Shown piece after piece: positions 8,789 through 16,380 of a stretch of DNA of 64,000 nt. Both the position numbers and the translations under genes were made by a program. Source of the stretch: Agrobacterium vaccinii. GTDB taxonomy: Bacteria; Pseudomonadota; Alphaproteobacteria; Rhizobiales; Rhizobiaceae. The stretch spans positions 248,001 to 312,000 of the forward strand of contig NZ_CP054150.1 of assembly GCF_021310995.1 (NCBI RefSeq). Direction: 5' to 3'. The notes below the pieces were generated by a model, which was not told the origin of the DNA, did no database searches, and saw nothing but the letters and a program-made list of their open reading frames with translations. How positions within the stretch are numbered: the first letter of the stretch is position 1; each line of letters opens with the position of its first letter.

Positions 8789-8953
8789 ATGAAGAAGCCA
8801 ATAGACAAATCCGGCCTGATTTTCGTAGCAATGCTGTGCGTGCTCGTGGGCATCGTGCTGAGCATCGCCTTCCTCAACGGCGACAGGCAGCTTTCACCAC
8901 AAAGTCAGGACGGGACGTTGATCCCGAGGACGACGGCTCAACCGCAGCAGTGA
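8789..8953 (+). CDS. Small single-pass membrane protein (54 aa), unknown function
   Basis: A 54 codon reading frame with GCGAGG five bases before its ATG. The peptide begins MKKPIDKSGL, continues with one clear hydrophobic helix (residues about 10-28, IFVAMLCVLVGIVLSIAFL), and ends in a polar glutamine- and proline-containing tail, so it is probably a type II membrane anchor with a short periplasmic tail. It sits between the rhaI terminator hairpin and the convergent antitoxin gene, whose stop lies only 15 bases beyond its own stop. No family recognised. The good start context and membrane pattern support it being real. Confidence 0.5.
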   Translation: MKKPIDKSGLIFVAMLCVLVGIVLSIAFLNGDRQLSPQSQDGTLIPRTTAQPQQ

Positions 8954-8968
8954 TGCTTGCGGCTTTCG

Positions 8969-9358
8969 TCATGCGTATTTTCGTTCGCAAAGATGATACG
9001 GCTCCACTAGAGATTCCGCCGGGATGCCCCACTCCTTATGCAGCCTATGGATCATATCCACGGTAAGAGCGCGTTTCCTGTTCAGGACTTCTGAGGCGCG
9101 CGAGCGTGAACCGAAAAGCGCGGCAAGATCACCTTGAGTCCGACCAGTCATCTCCATATGCGTTTTGATCAATTCCACCGGCTCAGGCGCGTCGATGTGA
9201 TAATGCTTGTTCTCAAAAGCTTCGATGAGCGTAGCTAGCACATCGAACCTGTCGGCATCAGGCGTTCCGAGATCAGGCGGATTGTCAAAATAAGGGCTGA
9301 TCTCCGCAATGGCCCAGGCAAGATCAGCATCGGTTTTGATGGCGCGAATATTGTCCAT
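8969..9358 (-). CDS. higA: HigA family antitoxin (XRE helix-turn-helix)
   Basis: A 129 residue protein of the COG5499 type. Residues about 65-115 form the helix-turn-helix region: MEMTGRTQGDLAALFGSRSR is the DNA-binding core, followed by SEVLNRKRAL. The N-terminal half (DADLAWAIAEISPYFDNPP) is the usual antitoxin arm that would cover the toxin. It follows the toxin gene with a one base overlap (TAATG), the toxin-first order of higBA systems. HigA is expected to neutralise HigB and repress the pair by binding the palindromes at 9673-9709. The family is clear; activity is untested. Confidence 0.85.
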   Translation of the reverse strand: MDNIRAIKTDADLAWAIAEISPYFDNPPDLGTPDADRFDVLATLIEAFENKHYHIDAPEPVELIKTHMEMTGRTQGDLAALFGSRSRASEVLNRKRALTVDMIHRLHKEWGIPAESLVEPYHLCERKYA

Positions 9359-9654
9359 TACACTGTCTCCGGGTCTATCTGGTCGTAGTCTTTATGGGTG
9401 CCGACAAAGTTGATCAAAACGCGTTTGTAAGCATATGCGACATGGACAATCAGGCGATATTTGTTGCCCGAAATGTCGAAAATGATGCGGTTATCCGAAA
9501 CGAAATCCACCGTTGAACCAAACGCTGTCTTGACGTCTGAAGGTCCGCTCCACTCTGCCTTGCTGACAATCGCATACCACGTCTTCAATGCTGTTTCGGC
9601 CTGAGCATGGCGCTCCCAAAACAGCTTCAGTGTAGACTTTGCGATGATCTGCAT
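9358..9654 (-). CDS. higB: HigB family toxin (RelE-like mRNA interferase)
   Basis: A 98 residue protein beginning MQIIAKSTLKLFWERH, the usual start of the HigB toxin family (PF09907), and containing the basic barrel strands IFDISGNKYRLIVHVAYAYKRV and the end FVGTHKDYDQID. Family members cleave mRNA on the ribosome. An in-frame start 12 codons upstream would overlap the operator palindrome, so the ATG at 9654 is preferred. It forms a two-gene unit with the antitoxin downstream. Length and key blocks look intact, so the pair is probably functional. Confidence 0.85.
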   Translation of the reverse strand: MQIIAKSTLKLFWERHAQAETALKTWYAIVSKAEWSGPSDVKTAFGSTVDFVSDNRIIFDISGNKYRLIVHVAYAYKRVLINFVGTHKDYDQIDPETV

Positions 9655-9672
9655 GAAGCAGACTATACGGCA

Positions 9673-9709
9673 TTCCCAATTTGGGAACAACGGGAAATTA
9701 CCAAATTGG
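9673..9709. promoter_or_regulatory. Candidate operator of the higBA pair
   Basis: A 15 bp palindrome at 9673-9687 (TTCCCAA, T, TTGGGAA) lies 19 bases upstream of the toxin start. Its inner CCAATTTGG (9676-9684) is nearly repeated as CCAAATTGG at 9701-9709, 25 bp centre to centre, or about two and a half helical turns. Such paired palindromes ahead of a toxin-antitoxin unit usually bind the antitoxin. Confidence 0.65.
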
Positions 9710-9801
9710 CGACTTTAAGTAGGCGCGGCTTAATGCTGAGCTTTCACAGCAAGCATATCAATAAAAAGGTGTAAAATGAGATTGAGTGCCGTTACAAAAA
9801 C

Positions 9802-9877
9802 TGGTGCCGCTTGCAGGACTCGAACCTGCGACCCCATCATTACGAATGATGTGCTCTACCACCTGAGCTAAAGCGGC
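9802..9877 (-). tRNA. tRNA-Thr (anticodon CGT)
   Basis: A complete 76 base tRNA with encoded CCA. The acceptor stem GCCGCTT pairs with the 3' end before the discriminator, the D arm contains AGCTCAGGTGGTAGAGC, the anticodon loop is TTCGTAA giving anticodon CGT (reads ACG, threonine), and the T loop is GTTCGAGTC. No sign of an integrated element beside it. Confidence 0.96.
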
Positions 9878-10002
9878 TTGCCAAGCGCCGAATATGTCTC
9901 GGCTCGGCGTATGGCGGGCTGATACAGGCATTGGGGATGGATTTCAAGCCTTGAATACGGGTTCGACTAAAAATCCCGTATCGCCAACCCTCGCAAGCTC
10001 CA

Positions 10003-10959
10003 TCACGCCAGAATGCGGGCCTTGGCGGCGTCGTATTCCCGGGCGAGCCGTTCGACCACGGCGGCAACGGGCTGCACGGCTTTCACCGCGCCTACGCCCT
10101 GACCTGCGCCCCAGATGTCTTTCCAGGCTTTCGCGCCACTGGTGGCTGCTCCGAAATCCATTTTGGAAGGGTCTGCTTCCGGCAGGTTATCTGGGTCCAG
10201 ACCGGCTGCGATGATCGATGCTTTCATGTAGTTGCCGTGAATGCCGGTGAAATAGTTGGAGTAGACGATGTCGTTGGCTTGGGCGTCCACAATGGCTTGC
10301 TTGTAGGCATCGGTCGCGCGCGCTTCCGTCGTGGCGATAAAGGGGGAGCCGATATAAGCCATGTCGGCACCCATGGCTTGGGCTGCGAGAATAGCGCCAC
10401 CATTGGCGATGGCGCCTGCCAGAAGCAGGGGGCCGTCGAACCATTCGCGGATTTCCTGAACCAGCGCGAAGGGGGAAAGCGTGCCCGCATGACCGCCCGC
10501 ACCCGTCGCCACCGCAATCAGCCCGTCCGCACCCTTGCGGATGGCGGAATTGGCGTGGCGGTTGTTGATGACGTCATGCAGCACGATGCCGCCATAGGAA
10601 TGGATCGCGGCATTCACTTCCGGCACAGCCCCCAGCGAGGAGATGACGATCGGCACCTTGTATTTCACGCAGAGACCCAGATCATGCTCCAGCCGCTTGT
10701 TGGAGGTGTGGACGATCTGGTTGACGGCAAAGGGCGCTGCCGGTGTCTCAGGGTTTGCAGCATTATAGCTCGCCAAATCCTCGGTCATCATCGCCAGCCA
10801 TTCGTCCAGCTGGCTTTCAGGGCGCGCATTCAGCGCCGGAAACGCCCCCACGATACCTGCCTTGCATTGCGCGAGCGTCAGCTCCGGGTGGGAAATGATG
10901 AACAGCGGAGAGGCGACCACCGGCAGTCTCAGATTGTCTTTCAATACGGATGGCAGCAT
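10003..10959 (-). CDS. Nitronate monooxygenase (2-nitropropane dioxygenase family)
   Basis: A 318 residue flavin-dependent TIM barrel enzyme. It begins MLPSVLKDNLRLPVVASPLF, and has the FMN-binding blocks VATGAGGHAGT and LAGAIANGGAI followed by MGADMAYIGSPFIATTEA. The family oxidises alkyl nitronates or propionate 3-nitronate, and some relatives act as enoyl reductases, so the substrate is uncertain. A longer in-frame start exists but the ATG at 10959 has TGGGAGGA immediately upstream and matches the family start. An operator-like palindrome (10975-10996) overlaps its probable promoter and shares its core with the promoter of the beta-oxidation operon at 56461, hinting at common control with acyl-CoA degradation. 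Confidence 0.85.
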   Translation of the reverse strand: MLPSVLKDNLRLPVVASPLFIISHPELTLAQCKAGIVGAFPALNARPESQLDEWLAMMTEDLASYNAANPETPAAPFAVNQIVHTSNKRLEHDLGLCVKYKVPIVISSLGAVPEVNAAIHSYGGIVLHDVINNRHANSAIRKGADGLIAVATGAGGHAGTLSPFALVQEIREWFDGPLLLAGAIANGGAILAAQAMGADMAYIGSPFIATTEARATDAYKQAIVDAQANDIVYSNYFTGIHGNYMKASIIAAGLDPDNLPEADPSKMDFGAATSGAKAWKDIWGAGQGVGAVKAVQPVAAVVERLAREYDAAKARILA

Positions 10960-11283
10960 GGTTCCTCCCACAGGCTTACGTTTACGCGCACGTAAGATGT
11001 AACGAAGGCTATCCGATATGAAAAGCAGAAAATTGCGTGCTGGTTTCGGTTGGAACCTTTGAAGAAGCGCAGGCCAAGCGATAGTGCTCATAGCCTTAAC
11101 TTGAACGTCTAGACGTTGCGTGAGGCGTGTTTTCCCCAAGCCATTCCGATAATTGCGAAACACGTCCCTTGCGGTTGGGCAAACGAGAGGTTACCGAATC
11201 GTAAACGAAGGCGGCGCGCCTTGTTGCTTGAGTGACAGCGTGGATAATGCAGCGCCTCTTCGACGAAAAGCAAAGGACCGACA
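10960..11283. promoter_or_regulatory. Intergenic region with two palindromes
   Basis: This 324 base gap between two divergent genes holds two operator-like palindromes. The first, 10975-10996, has 7 base arms CTTACGT and ACGTAAG around TTACGCGC; its 16 base core (10978-10993) recurs exactly at 56465-56480. The second, 11104-11117, is a perfect 14 bp palindrome AACGTCTAGACGTT of unknown use. No further gene seen. Confidence 0.6.
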
Positions 11284-12459
11284 GTGAGCGGACTGGAAAC
11301 GGCAATCAGAAATGCCCTTGAAAAATCGGACCGATCGAGTGCCGAGGTGCGGGCGCGTATTTACCAGTCCTCGCGTCAGGCGCTGGAAGCGGGCTTGCGC
11401 AAACAGGGCATAGACGATCCCGAAACCGTGGCGCAGCAGCGTCAACGGCTGGAGGCGCTGGTTCACGCCATTGAAAGCGAAGAGCGCAACCGTCTTTTGA
11501 GCGTCGTCGAAGACCATGTGCGCCGGGAAGCGGCACGGGCACCAGCTCCGCCGCCCATACAGACTGTCACGCCAACGGTCTCTGCACAGAACCGCGAAGA
11601 CTACGACCAAGAAGACGTGCTGCCGGTGGACGCCGAAATCCGCAGTGAGCGCGACGATAGCGAGCCCGCCTCCAATGATATTGGCGATATCAGAGCAGAG
11701 CGCGGCGTGGTCGCACCGGATGCGCGGTCAAACCCGCGCACAGATGCGGCATCATCGCTAGCCTTCACACCGGAACGTGCTGCCAAGGCGCGCCGCAAGA
11801 AGGGGCTTGTCGCACGGCTGTTCATCTATTTTACCTTGCTTGCCTTTATCGGCTTGGGCGCTTGGTGGGTCTATAGTTCAGGCCTGCTTTTGTCACCGAG
11901 CGAACGCGACACCGGCGTGCCGAACCCGCCTCCTGAGGTGCAGTCGGAAGATTTCAATGGCGCAGAAGCCACGCCGCAGCCAAGTGTCGAGGCCGGTCGC
12001 GGCTTTTCCGATGCCTGGGAAGATGTCTTCAACGCTGAGCGCGGCACGAACGGCATCCAGGCGGCGTCGCTCTCGGTGGTAGAGCCCATCACCACGCCAG
12101 CCGGAAAGGCCGTGCGCCTGACATCGCGGGTCGGCGAAGTGGATGGCAATGTCAGCATCACCGTGCCTGCGGAGGTGCTGAAGGAAATGGCGGGCAAGTC
12201 CTCCACCATTTCGATTACACTGCAATCCTCCAGCGACCGGCAGACACAGCTCTCCGTCAGCTGTGATTTCGGCAGCCTCGGTGATTGCTCCCGTCATCGT
12301 TTCACCGCAACGCCGGAGCGGGCGGATATGCTGATCAACGTCGCATTCGACCGCACGCTCGCGCCCAATAGCCCGGGCCGCATCATCATCAACAGCGATA
12401 TCGATGGCAATGGACTGCCGGTCAATCTCTACTCGGTCCGTATTCTGCCGGGCGAGTGA
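11284..12459 (+). CDS. Conserved-looking single-pass membrane protein, unknown function
   Basis: A 391 residue protein starting at GTG, with AAAGGAC about 5 bases upstream. The first 80 residues are charged and helical (ALEKSDRSSAEVRARIYQSS; RQRLEALVHAIESEERNRL) and suggest a coiled coil. A low-complexity acidic linker follows. A single membrane helix at about residues 178-198 (LFIYFTLLAFIGLGAWWVYS) is preceded by the basic stretch KARRKKG, so the N-terminus is cytoplasmic. The C-terminal 170 residues are a probable periplasmic domain with beta-strand pattern (GNVSITVPAEVL, STISITLQSSSDRQTQLSVSCDFG) and two cysteines that might form a disulfide. I recognise no family. It stands alone, divergent from the nitronate monooxygenase gene and convergent with ppk2. 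Confidence 0.75.
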   Translation: MSGLETAIRNALEKSDRSSAEVRARIYQSSRQALEAGLRKQGIDDPETVAQQRQRLEALVHAIESEERNRLLSVVEDHVRREAARAPAPPPIQTVTPTVSAQNREDYDQEDVLPVDAEIRSERDDSEPASNDIGDIRAERGVVAPDARSNPRTDAASSLAFTPERAAKARRKKGLVARLFIYFTLLAFIGLGAWWVYSSGLLLSPSERDTGVPNPPPEVQSEDFNGAEATPQPSVEAGRGFSDAWEDVFNAERGTNGIQAASLSVVEPITTPAGKAVRLTSRVGEVDGNVSITVPAEVLKEMAGKSSTISITLQSSSDRQTQLSVSCDFGSLGDCSRHRFTATPERADMLINVAFDRTLAPNSPGRIIINSDIDGNGLPVNLYSVRILPGE

Positions 12460-12504
12460 TATGCTGCCCCACTCCCCGCATCGACAGGGAGTGAGGGCTT
12501 GATA

Positions 12505-13392
12505 TCATGATTTCAGAAAATCAGGGCCAAATCCGAGAATTTTCTCGTCGATATCGCCGATGACACTCTTGTCTTTACCCTCGTAATCCAGCGTTTTTAG
12601 AATGTGACGGATAAGGTTGATGCGGGCGCGGCGCTTGTCGTTGGCGCGGATCACAGTCCACGGCGCGTCATCGATGTGGGTCTTTTCCAGCATCAAATCC
12701 CGCATGGCGGTGTAATCGTCCCACTTGGTCAGCGCTGCGATGTCCATATCGGACAGTTTCCAGGCCTTCAGCGGGCTGTGCCGCCGGTCGTGAAAACGCG
12801 CGATCTGGGTTTCGCGACCGATATCCAGCCAGAACTTGAACAGATAGGTGCCCTCGTGCTCCACCATCTTTTCCAGACGCGGCGTTTCCTTGAGAAAGCG
12901 CTTGTGTTCGTCAGGAGTGCAGAAACCCATGACCGGTTCCACGCCCGCGCGGTTGTACCATGAACGGTCGAACATGACGATTTCGCCAGCGGTCGGAAAA
13001 TGCGAGATGTAGCGCTGGAAATACCATTGCCCACGCTCCGTCTCAGTTGGTTTGGACAGAGCAACCACGCGTGCGGCGCGAGGGTTGAGGTATTCCTTGA
13101 CGACCGAGATAGCACCGCCTTTGCCCGCCGCATCACGGCCTTCGAAGACGGAAAGCACGCGACTGCCCGTGGCCTGTAGCCAGTATTGCACCTTCACCAA
13201 CTCGATCTGCAACGCTTCCAGCGTCTTGTCATAGTCGTCTCGGTTCATCTTCTTGTCATAGGGAAAGCCGCCCGCAGACAGCTTCTTTTCTTCCACCCAG
13301 TCCGGCAAAACCGGGTCGTCTATGTTGAAGATGCGGGTCTTCCCACCGATTTGAAGTTCGACCGAACGGTCCTTGGCGTTTTCGCTCATCAT
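12505..13392 (-). CDS. ppk2: Polyphosphate kinase 2 (PPK2)
   Basis: A 295 residue PPK2 family enzyme of normal length. Walker A is [10 protein letters not shown] near residue 85, Walker B is [11 protein letters not shown] near 145, and the lid stretch is [14 protein letters not shown] near 210. PPK2 enzymes transfer phosphate between polyphosphate and nucleoside diphosphates in the cytoplasm, usually favouring nucleotide regeneration; the exact nucleotide preference cannot be read here. The start has two ATG codons in a row, with GGGAGCG upstream. It is divergent from phoR, which fits a role in phosphate storage. Its upstream region holds only a single weak Pho half-site, so Pho control is not shown. 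Confidence 0.92.
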   Translation of the reverse strand: MMSENAKDRSVELQIGGKTRIFNIDDPVLPDWVEEKKLSAGGFPYDKKMNRDDYDKTLEALQIELVKVQYWLQATGSRVLSVFEGRDAAGKGGAISVVKEYLNPRAARVVALSKPTETERGQWYFQRYISHFPTAGEIVMFDRSWYNRAGVEPVMGFCTPDEHKRFLKETPRLEKMVEHEGTYLFKFWLDIGRETQIARFHDRRHSPLKAWKLSDMDIAALTKWDDYTAMRDLMLEKTHIDDAPWTVIRANDKRRARINLIRHILKTLDYEGKDKSVIGDIDEKILGFGPDFLKS

Positions 13393-13583
13393 CGCTCCCT
13401 GTGTGGCGGGTTCATCGTGCGGTTCGTCTGCATCAACTCACAGTCTGTGCCGAAGTTCAATATAGTGCGTTTCGCGGCGCGTGCCGGAAGATCAAGCTGT
13501 GGGAAAAGACACAGTGATGAATCTCTGTCATGAAAGAGCGATAAAAGGGTCGATACGCTGATTTCGGCGGCAGAGGAAAGCAG

Positions 13584-14858
13584 ATGGCAATGGCGGTGAT
13601 GGAAAGCGGCAGCACGCTGGCAAGATATTGGCATGGACTTCGCCGCAGCTGGCTGCCCATTTCCGTCGTCACCCTTCTGGCACTCGTCACACTTTCTGAA
13701 CTGCGCACGCCCTATGTACCGCTGGTGCTGTGGGTCGGCGCGGTGCTGGCCATTCTTGCCGTCAACTCCGGCAAGGTCGCCAAGGTCACGAAACGTGCGG
13801 CAGAGACGGTTGTAGACGAGGAGCAGGCGGTCAGCGAAAGCCTGATTGCCGGGGTGCGCTCCGGGCTCGCGGTTCTCGACACGCCCGTCTTCATTCTGGA
13901 TCGCAACGCCAGCGTCCTGTTTGAAAACAGCGCCGCAGACCGGGCTTTCGGCACCCTGCCAGTCGGTTCGCATATATCGGGGCGTTTGCGGTCTCCGGGC
14001 CTGCTGGATGTTATCAGGGAAACCATCGCGACCGGTCAGCCCAATCAGGTCGAACATTCCGAACGGCTTCCGTCGGAGCGGGTCTTCATCGTCCGCATCG
14101 CGCCTGCCGCGACCCAGGAGCAGGCTGGAGCGCCGATCTATATTCTGTCTTTCCGCGATGTTTCGGAACTGCGCCGGATCGATCGCATGCGCAGCGATTT
14201 CGTGGCGAATGCGAGCCATGAGCTGCGCACGCCGCTGGCATCCTTGCGCGGCTTTATCGAAACCATGCAGGGCCCGGCCCGCGATGATCCCAAGGCGCGG
14301 GAGCGGTTTTTAGGCATCATGCTGGATCAGGCCACCCGCATGAGCCGCCTCGTGGATGATCTTATGTCCCTGTCGCGGCTGGAATTGCGCGCCAATATCG
14401 CCCCGGATCAACGCGTGGATCTCGTGCCGCTCCTCGGCCACGTGCGGGACTCGCTGCTGCCGCTGGCCGAAGATCTCGAGATCGGCATCAATTTGCACAT
14501 CCCCGAGGGCAAGGTGGAAGTGACCGGTGACCGGGACGAACTGGTGCAGGTGTTCCAGAACCTCGTCGAAAATGCCTGCAAATATGGTCAGGACGGCAAG
14601 GTGGTGGATGTCTTCTTGCGCGCCGACGCTGGAAAGCCCGTCGAAGTCAGCGTCGTGGACAAGGGGCCGGGCATTCCGGCAGAGCACGTGCCGCGTCTCA
14701 CAGAGCGGTTTTACCGGGTCAGTGTCGCAGACAGCCGCTCCAAAAAAGGCACCGGTTTAGGCCTTGCCATCGTCAAGCACATCCTCACCAGACACCGGGC
14801 TCGCCTCATCATTCGCTCGGAACTGGAGGTCGGCACGGACTTCACCGTTAGATTTTGA
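13584..14858 (+). CDS. phoR: Phosphate regulon sensor histidine kinase PhoR
   Basis: A 424 residue membrane kinase. Two hydrophobic segments (about 23-40 and 45-61) anchor it with little periplasmic sequence, as usual for PhoR. A PAS domain follows (about 90-195), then the dimerisation domain with phospho-accepting His212 in ASHELRTPL, and the ATPase domain with N box LVENACKYG, G1 box DKGPGIP and G2 box GTGLGLAIV. It phosphorylates PhoB under phosphate limitation and senses the state of the Pst transporter through PhoU. GAGGAAAG precedes the ATG. It heads the block phoR-pstSCAB-phoU-phoB; pstS has its own Pho box after phoR, so phoR is probably at a lower basal level. Confidence 0.95.
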   Translation: MAMAVMESGSTLARYWHGLRRSWLPISVVTLLALVTLSELRTPYVPLVLWVGAVLAILAVNSGKVAKVTKRAAETVVDEEQAVSESLIAGVRSGLAVLDTPVFILDRNASVLFENSAADRAFGTLPVGSHISGRLRSPGLLDVIRETIATGQPNQVEHSERLPSERVFIVRIAPAATQEQAGAPIYILSFRDVSELRRIDRMRSDFVANASHELRTPLASLRGFIETMQGPARDDPKARERFLGIMLDQATRMSRLVDDLMSLSRLELRANIAPDQRVDLVPLLGHVRDSLLPLAEDLEIGINLHIPEGKVEVTGDRDELVQVFQNLVENACKYGQDGKVVDVFLRADAGKPVEVSVVDKGPGIPAEHVPRLTERFYRVSVADSRSKKGTGLGLAIVKHILTRHRARLIIRSELEVGTDFTVRF

Positions 14859-14919
14859 CACATAATGCTTTGCTCGTGCATTGCGGATAAAAATAGATAT
14901 TGAAAATCATATACTTGAC

Positions 14920-14948
14920 CTGTCACAAATCTTTCACCCAAATGACAT
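14920..14948 (+). promoter_or_regulatory. Pho box ahead of pstS
   Basis: CTGTCAC at 14920 and CTTTCAC at 14931 are separated by four bases, which fits the rhizobial PhoB box (CTGTCAT, N4, CTGTCAT). A third 7-mer in phase, ATGACAT at 14942, matches 5 of 7. The units repeat every 11 bases, as expected for tandem PhoB dimers on one helix face. The box lies about 135 bases before the pstS start. Confidence 0.88.
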
Positions 14949-15071
14949 AAAAGGGTGTGGCAAGACTGGTTAAGAAGAGGCCGCCGGGGCAGCCCAGATT
15001 GGGCAAGAGGGTAAAGTTACTGCCGGCAGCGTCTATAAAAGCCCAATGCGGGCCCCATACGGGAGAGTTAC

Positions 15072-16106
15072 ATGAATATCGTAAAATTGTCCGCCGCCGC
15101 CTTGGTGGCCTCCGTTGCCTTTGCGGGTGCCGCATCTGCTCGTGACCAGATCCAGGTTGCCGGCTCGTCCACGGTTCTGCCTTACGCAAAGATCGTTGCT
15201 GAAACTTTTGCTGAAACTTTCCCTGACTTCAAGGCTCCAGTCGTTGAGTCCGGCGGCACAGGCGGCGGCTTGAAGGCATTCTGCTCCGGCGTTGGTGAAG
15301 GCACCATCGACGTTGCAAACGCCTCGCGCCCAATCAAGGCCGACGAACTTGCAGCCTGTAAGGCAGCAGGCGTGACCGACGTTCAGGAAGTCAAGATCGG
15401 TTACGACGGCATCGTCTTCGCCATGGACAAGTCCAACAAGGACGTGAAGCTCGAGCCAAAGGACCTCTACCTCGGTCTCGCTGCTGAAGTCGTCAAGGAC
15501 GGCAAGCTGGTTGCCAACCCTTACAAGAAGTGGTCGGAAATCAACAAGGAACTGCCTGACGTCGCCATCGCTGCCTACATCCCAGGCTCCAAGCACGGTA
15601 CACGCGAAGTCTTCGAAGAGAAGATCATGGCTGACGGCTGCAAGGAAGCTGGTGCGACCGACGCGATCAAGGGTCTCGTTGCCGACGCCAAGCAGGCTGC
15701 TGCAAAGTGCGTTGCTGTTCGTAAAGACGGCGCTGCTGTCGACATCGACGGCGACTACACAGAGACGCTCGCTCGCATCGACGCCAACAAGACCGGTCTC
15801 GGCGTATTCGGCCTCGCATTCTACGAAAACAACAAGGACAAGCTGAAGGTTGCAACCGTCAGCGGCGTTGTTCCAACGACTGAATCCGTTGCAAGCGGCA
15901 AGTACCCTGTGTCTCGCCCGCTGTTCTTCTACGTCAAGAAGGCACATGTCGGCGTTATTCCTGGTCTGAAGGAATATGTCGAGTTCTTCACCTCCGACGA
16001 GATGATCGGCCCTGACTCGCCGCTGTCCAACTACGGTCTGGTTGCGGCGCCTGAAGCCGAGCGCAAGGAAATCCGCGCTCAGTTCGAAGCTGGCAAGATC
16101 ATGTAA
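15072..16106 (+). CDS. pstS: Phosphate ABC transporter periplasmic binding protein PstS
   Basis: A 344 residue periplasmic phosphate-binding protein. A signal peptide is visible (MNIVKLSAAALVASVAFAGA, cleavage probably after ASA). The phosphate contacts lie in AGSSTVLPYA, ESGGTGGG and the later SKHGTREVFE. It delivers inorganic phosphate to PstCA. GGGAGAG precedes the ATG. Codon use differs from its neighbours: 13 of 15 proline codons are CCT or CCA and only 2 are CCG, whereas the genes around it prefer CCG and CCC. A hairpin follows its stop and a 274 base gap separates it from pstC, so pstS is probably made in large excess over the membrane parts. Confidence 0.95.
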   Translation: MNIVKLSAAALVASVAFAGAASARDQIQVAGSSTVLPYAKIVAETFAETFPDFKAPVVESGGTGGGLKAFCSGVGEGTIDVANASRPIKADELAACKAAGVTDVQEVKIGYDGIVFAMDKSNKDVKLEPKDLYLGLAAEVVKDGKLVANPYKKWSEINKELPDVAIAAYIPGSKHGTREVFEEKIMADGCKEAGATDAIKGLVADAKQAAAKCVAVRKDGAAVDIDGDYTETLARIDANKTGLGVFGLAFYENNKDKLKVATVSGVVPTTESVASGKYPVSRPLFFYVKKAHVGVIPGLKEYVEFFTSDEMIGPDSPLSNYGLVAAPEAERKEIRAQFEAGKIM

Positions 16107-16113
16107 TAGGTCT

Positions 16114-16143
16114 GGAAGGCGCGGCGACATCGTCGCGCCTTCC
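16114..16143 (+). terminator. Hairpin after pstS
   Basis: A perfect 10 bp GC-rich stem (16114-16123 with 16134-16143) starts 7 bases after the pstS stop and lacks a T run. It is well placed to protect the 3' end of a short pstS message or to attenuate transcription into pstCAB. The rest of the gap to 16380 shows no gene. Confidence 0.6.
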
Positions 16144-16380
16144 GTCCATCTATCTGTTGGCAAGGCGCTGTGTGGGTTGACAGTTCCTATTTATCGCATG
16201 ATCAAGCGGCCGATACATATGATGTATCAACCCGGAATGCCTGAGCCAAAATAGGGAAGACGGCACTGTCGCGAAGCCATCGAGCTGAAAGAAGTTCGGT
16301 GCGGTTTTTCGATGATCCGATGTGCAAGTAACAAAGCTGCCTGATACCGCATCCCTTTCTGGTGCGCCGAGGAAAGTCTC

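Noticed and set aside
13525..13542. A CTGTCAT heptamer between ppk2 and phoR as a Pho box
   Set aside because: Only one half-site fits; the expected second half 11 bases on (GAGCGAT) does not.
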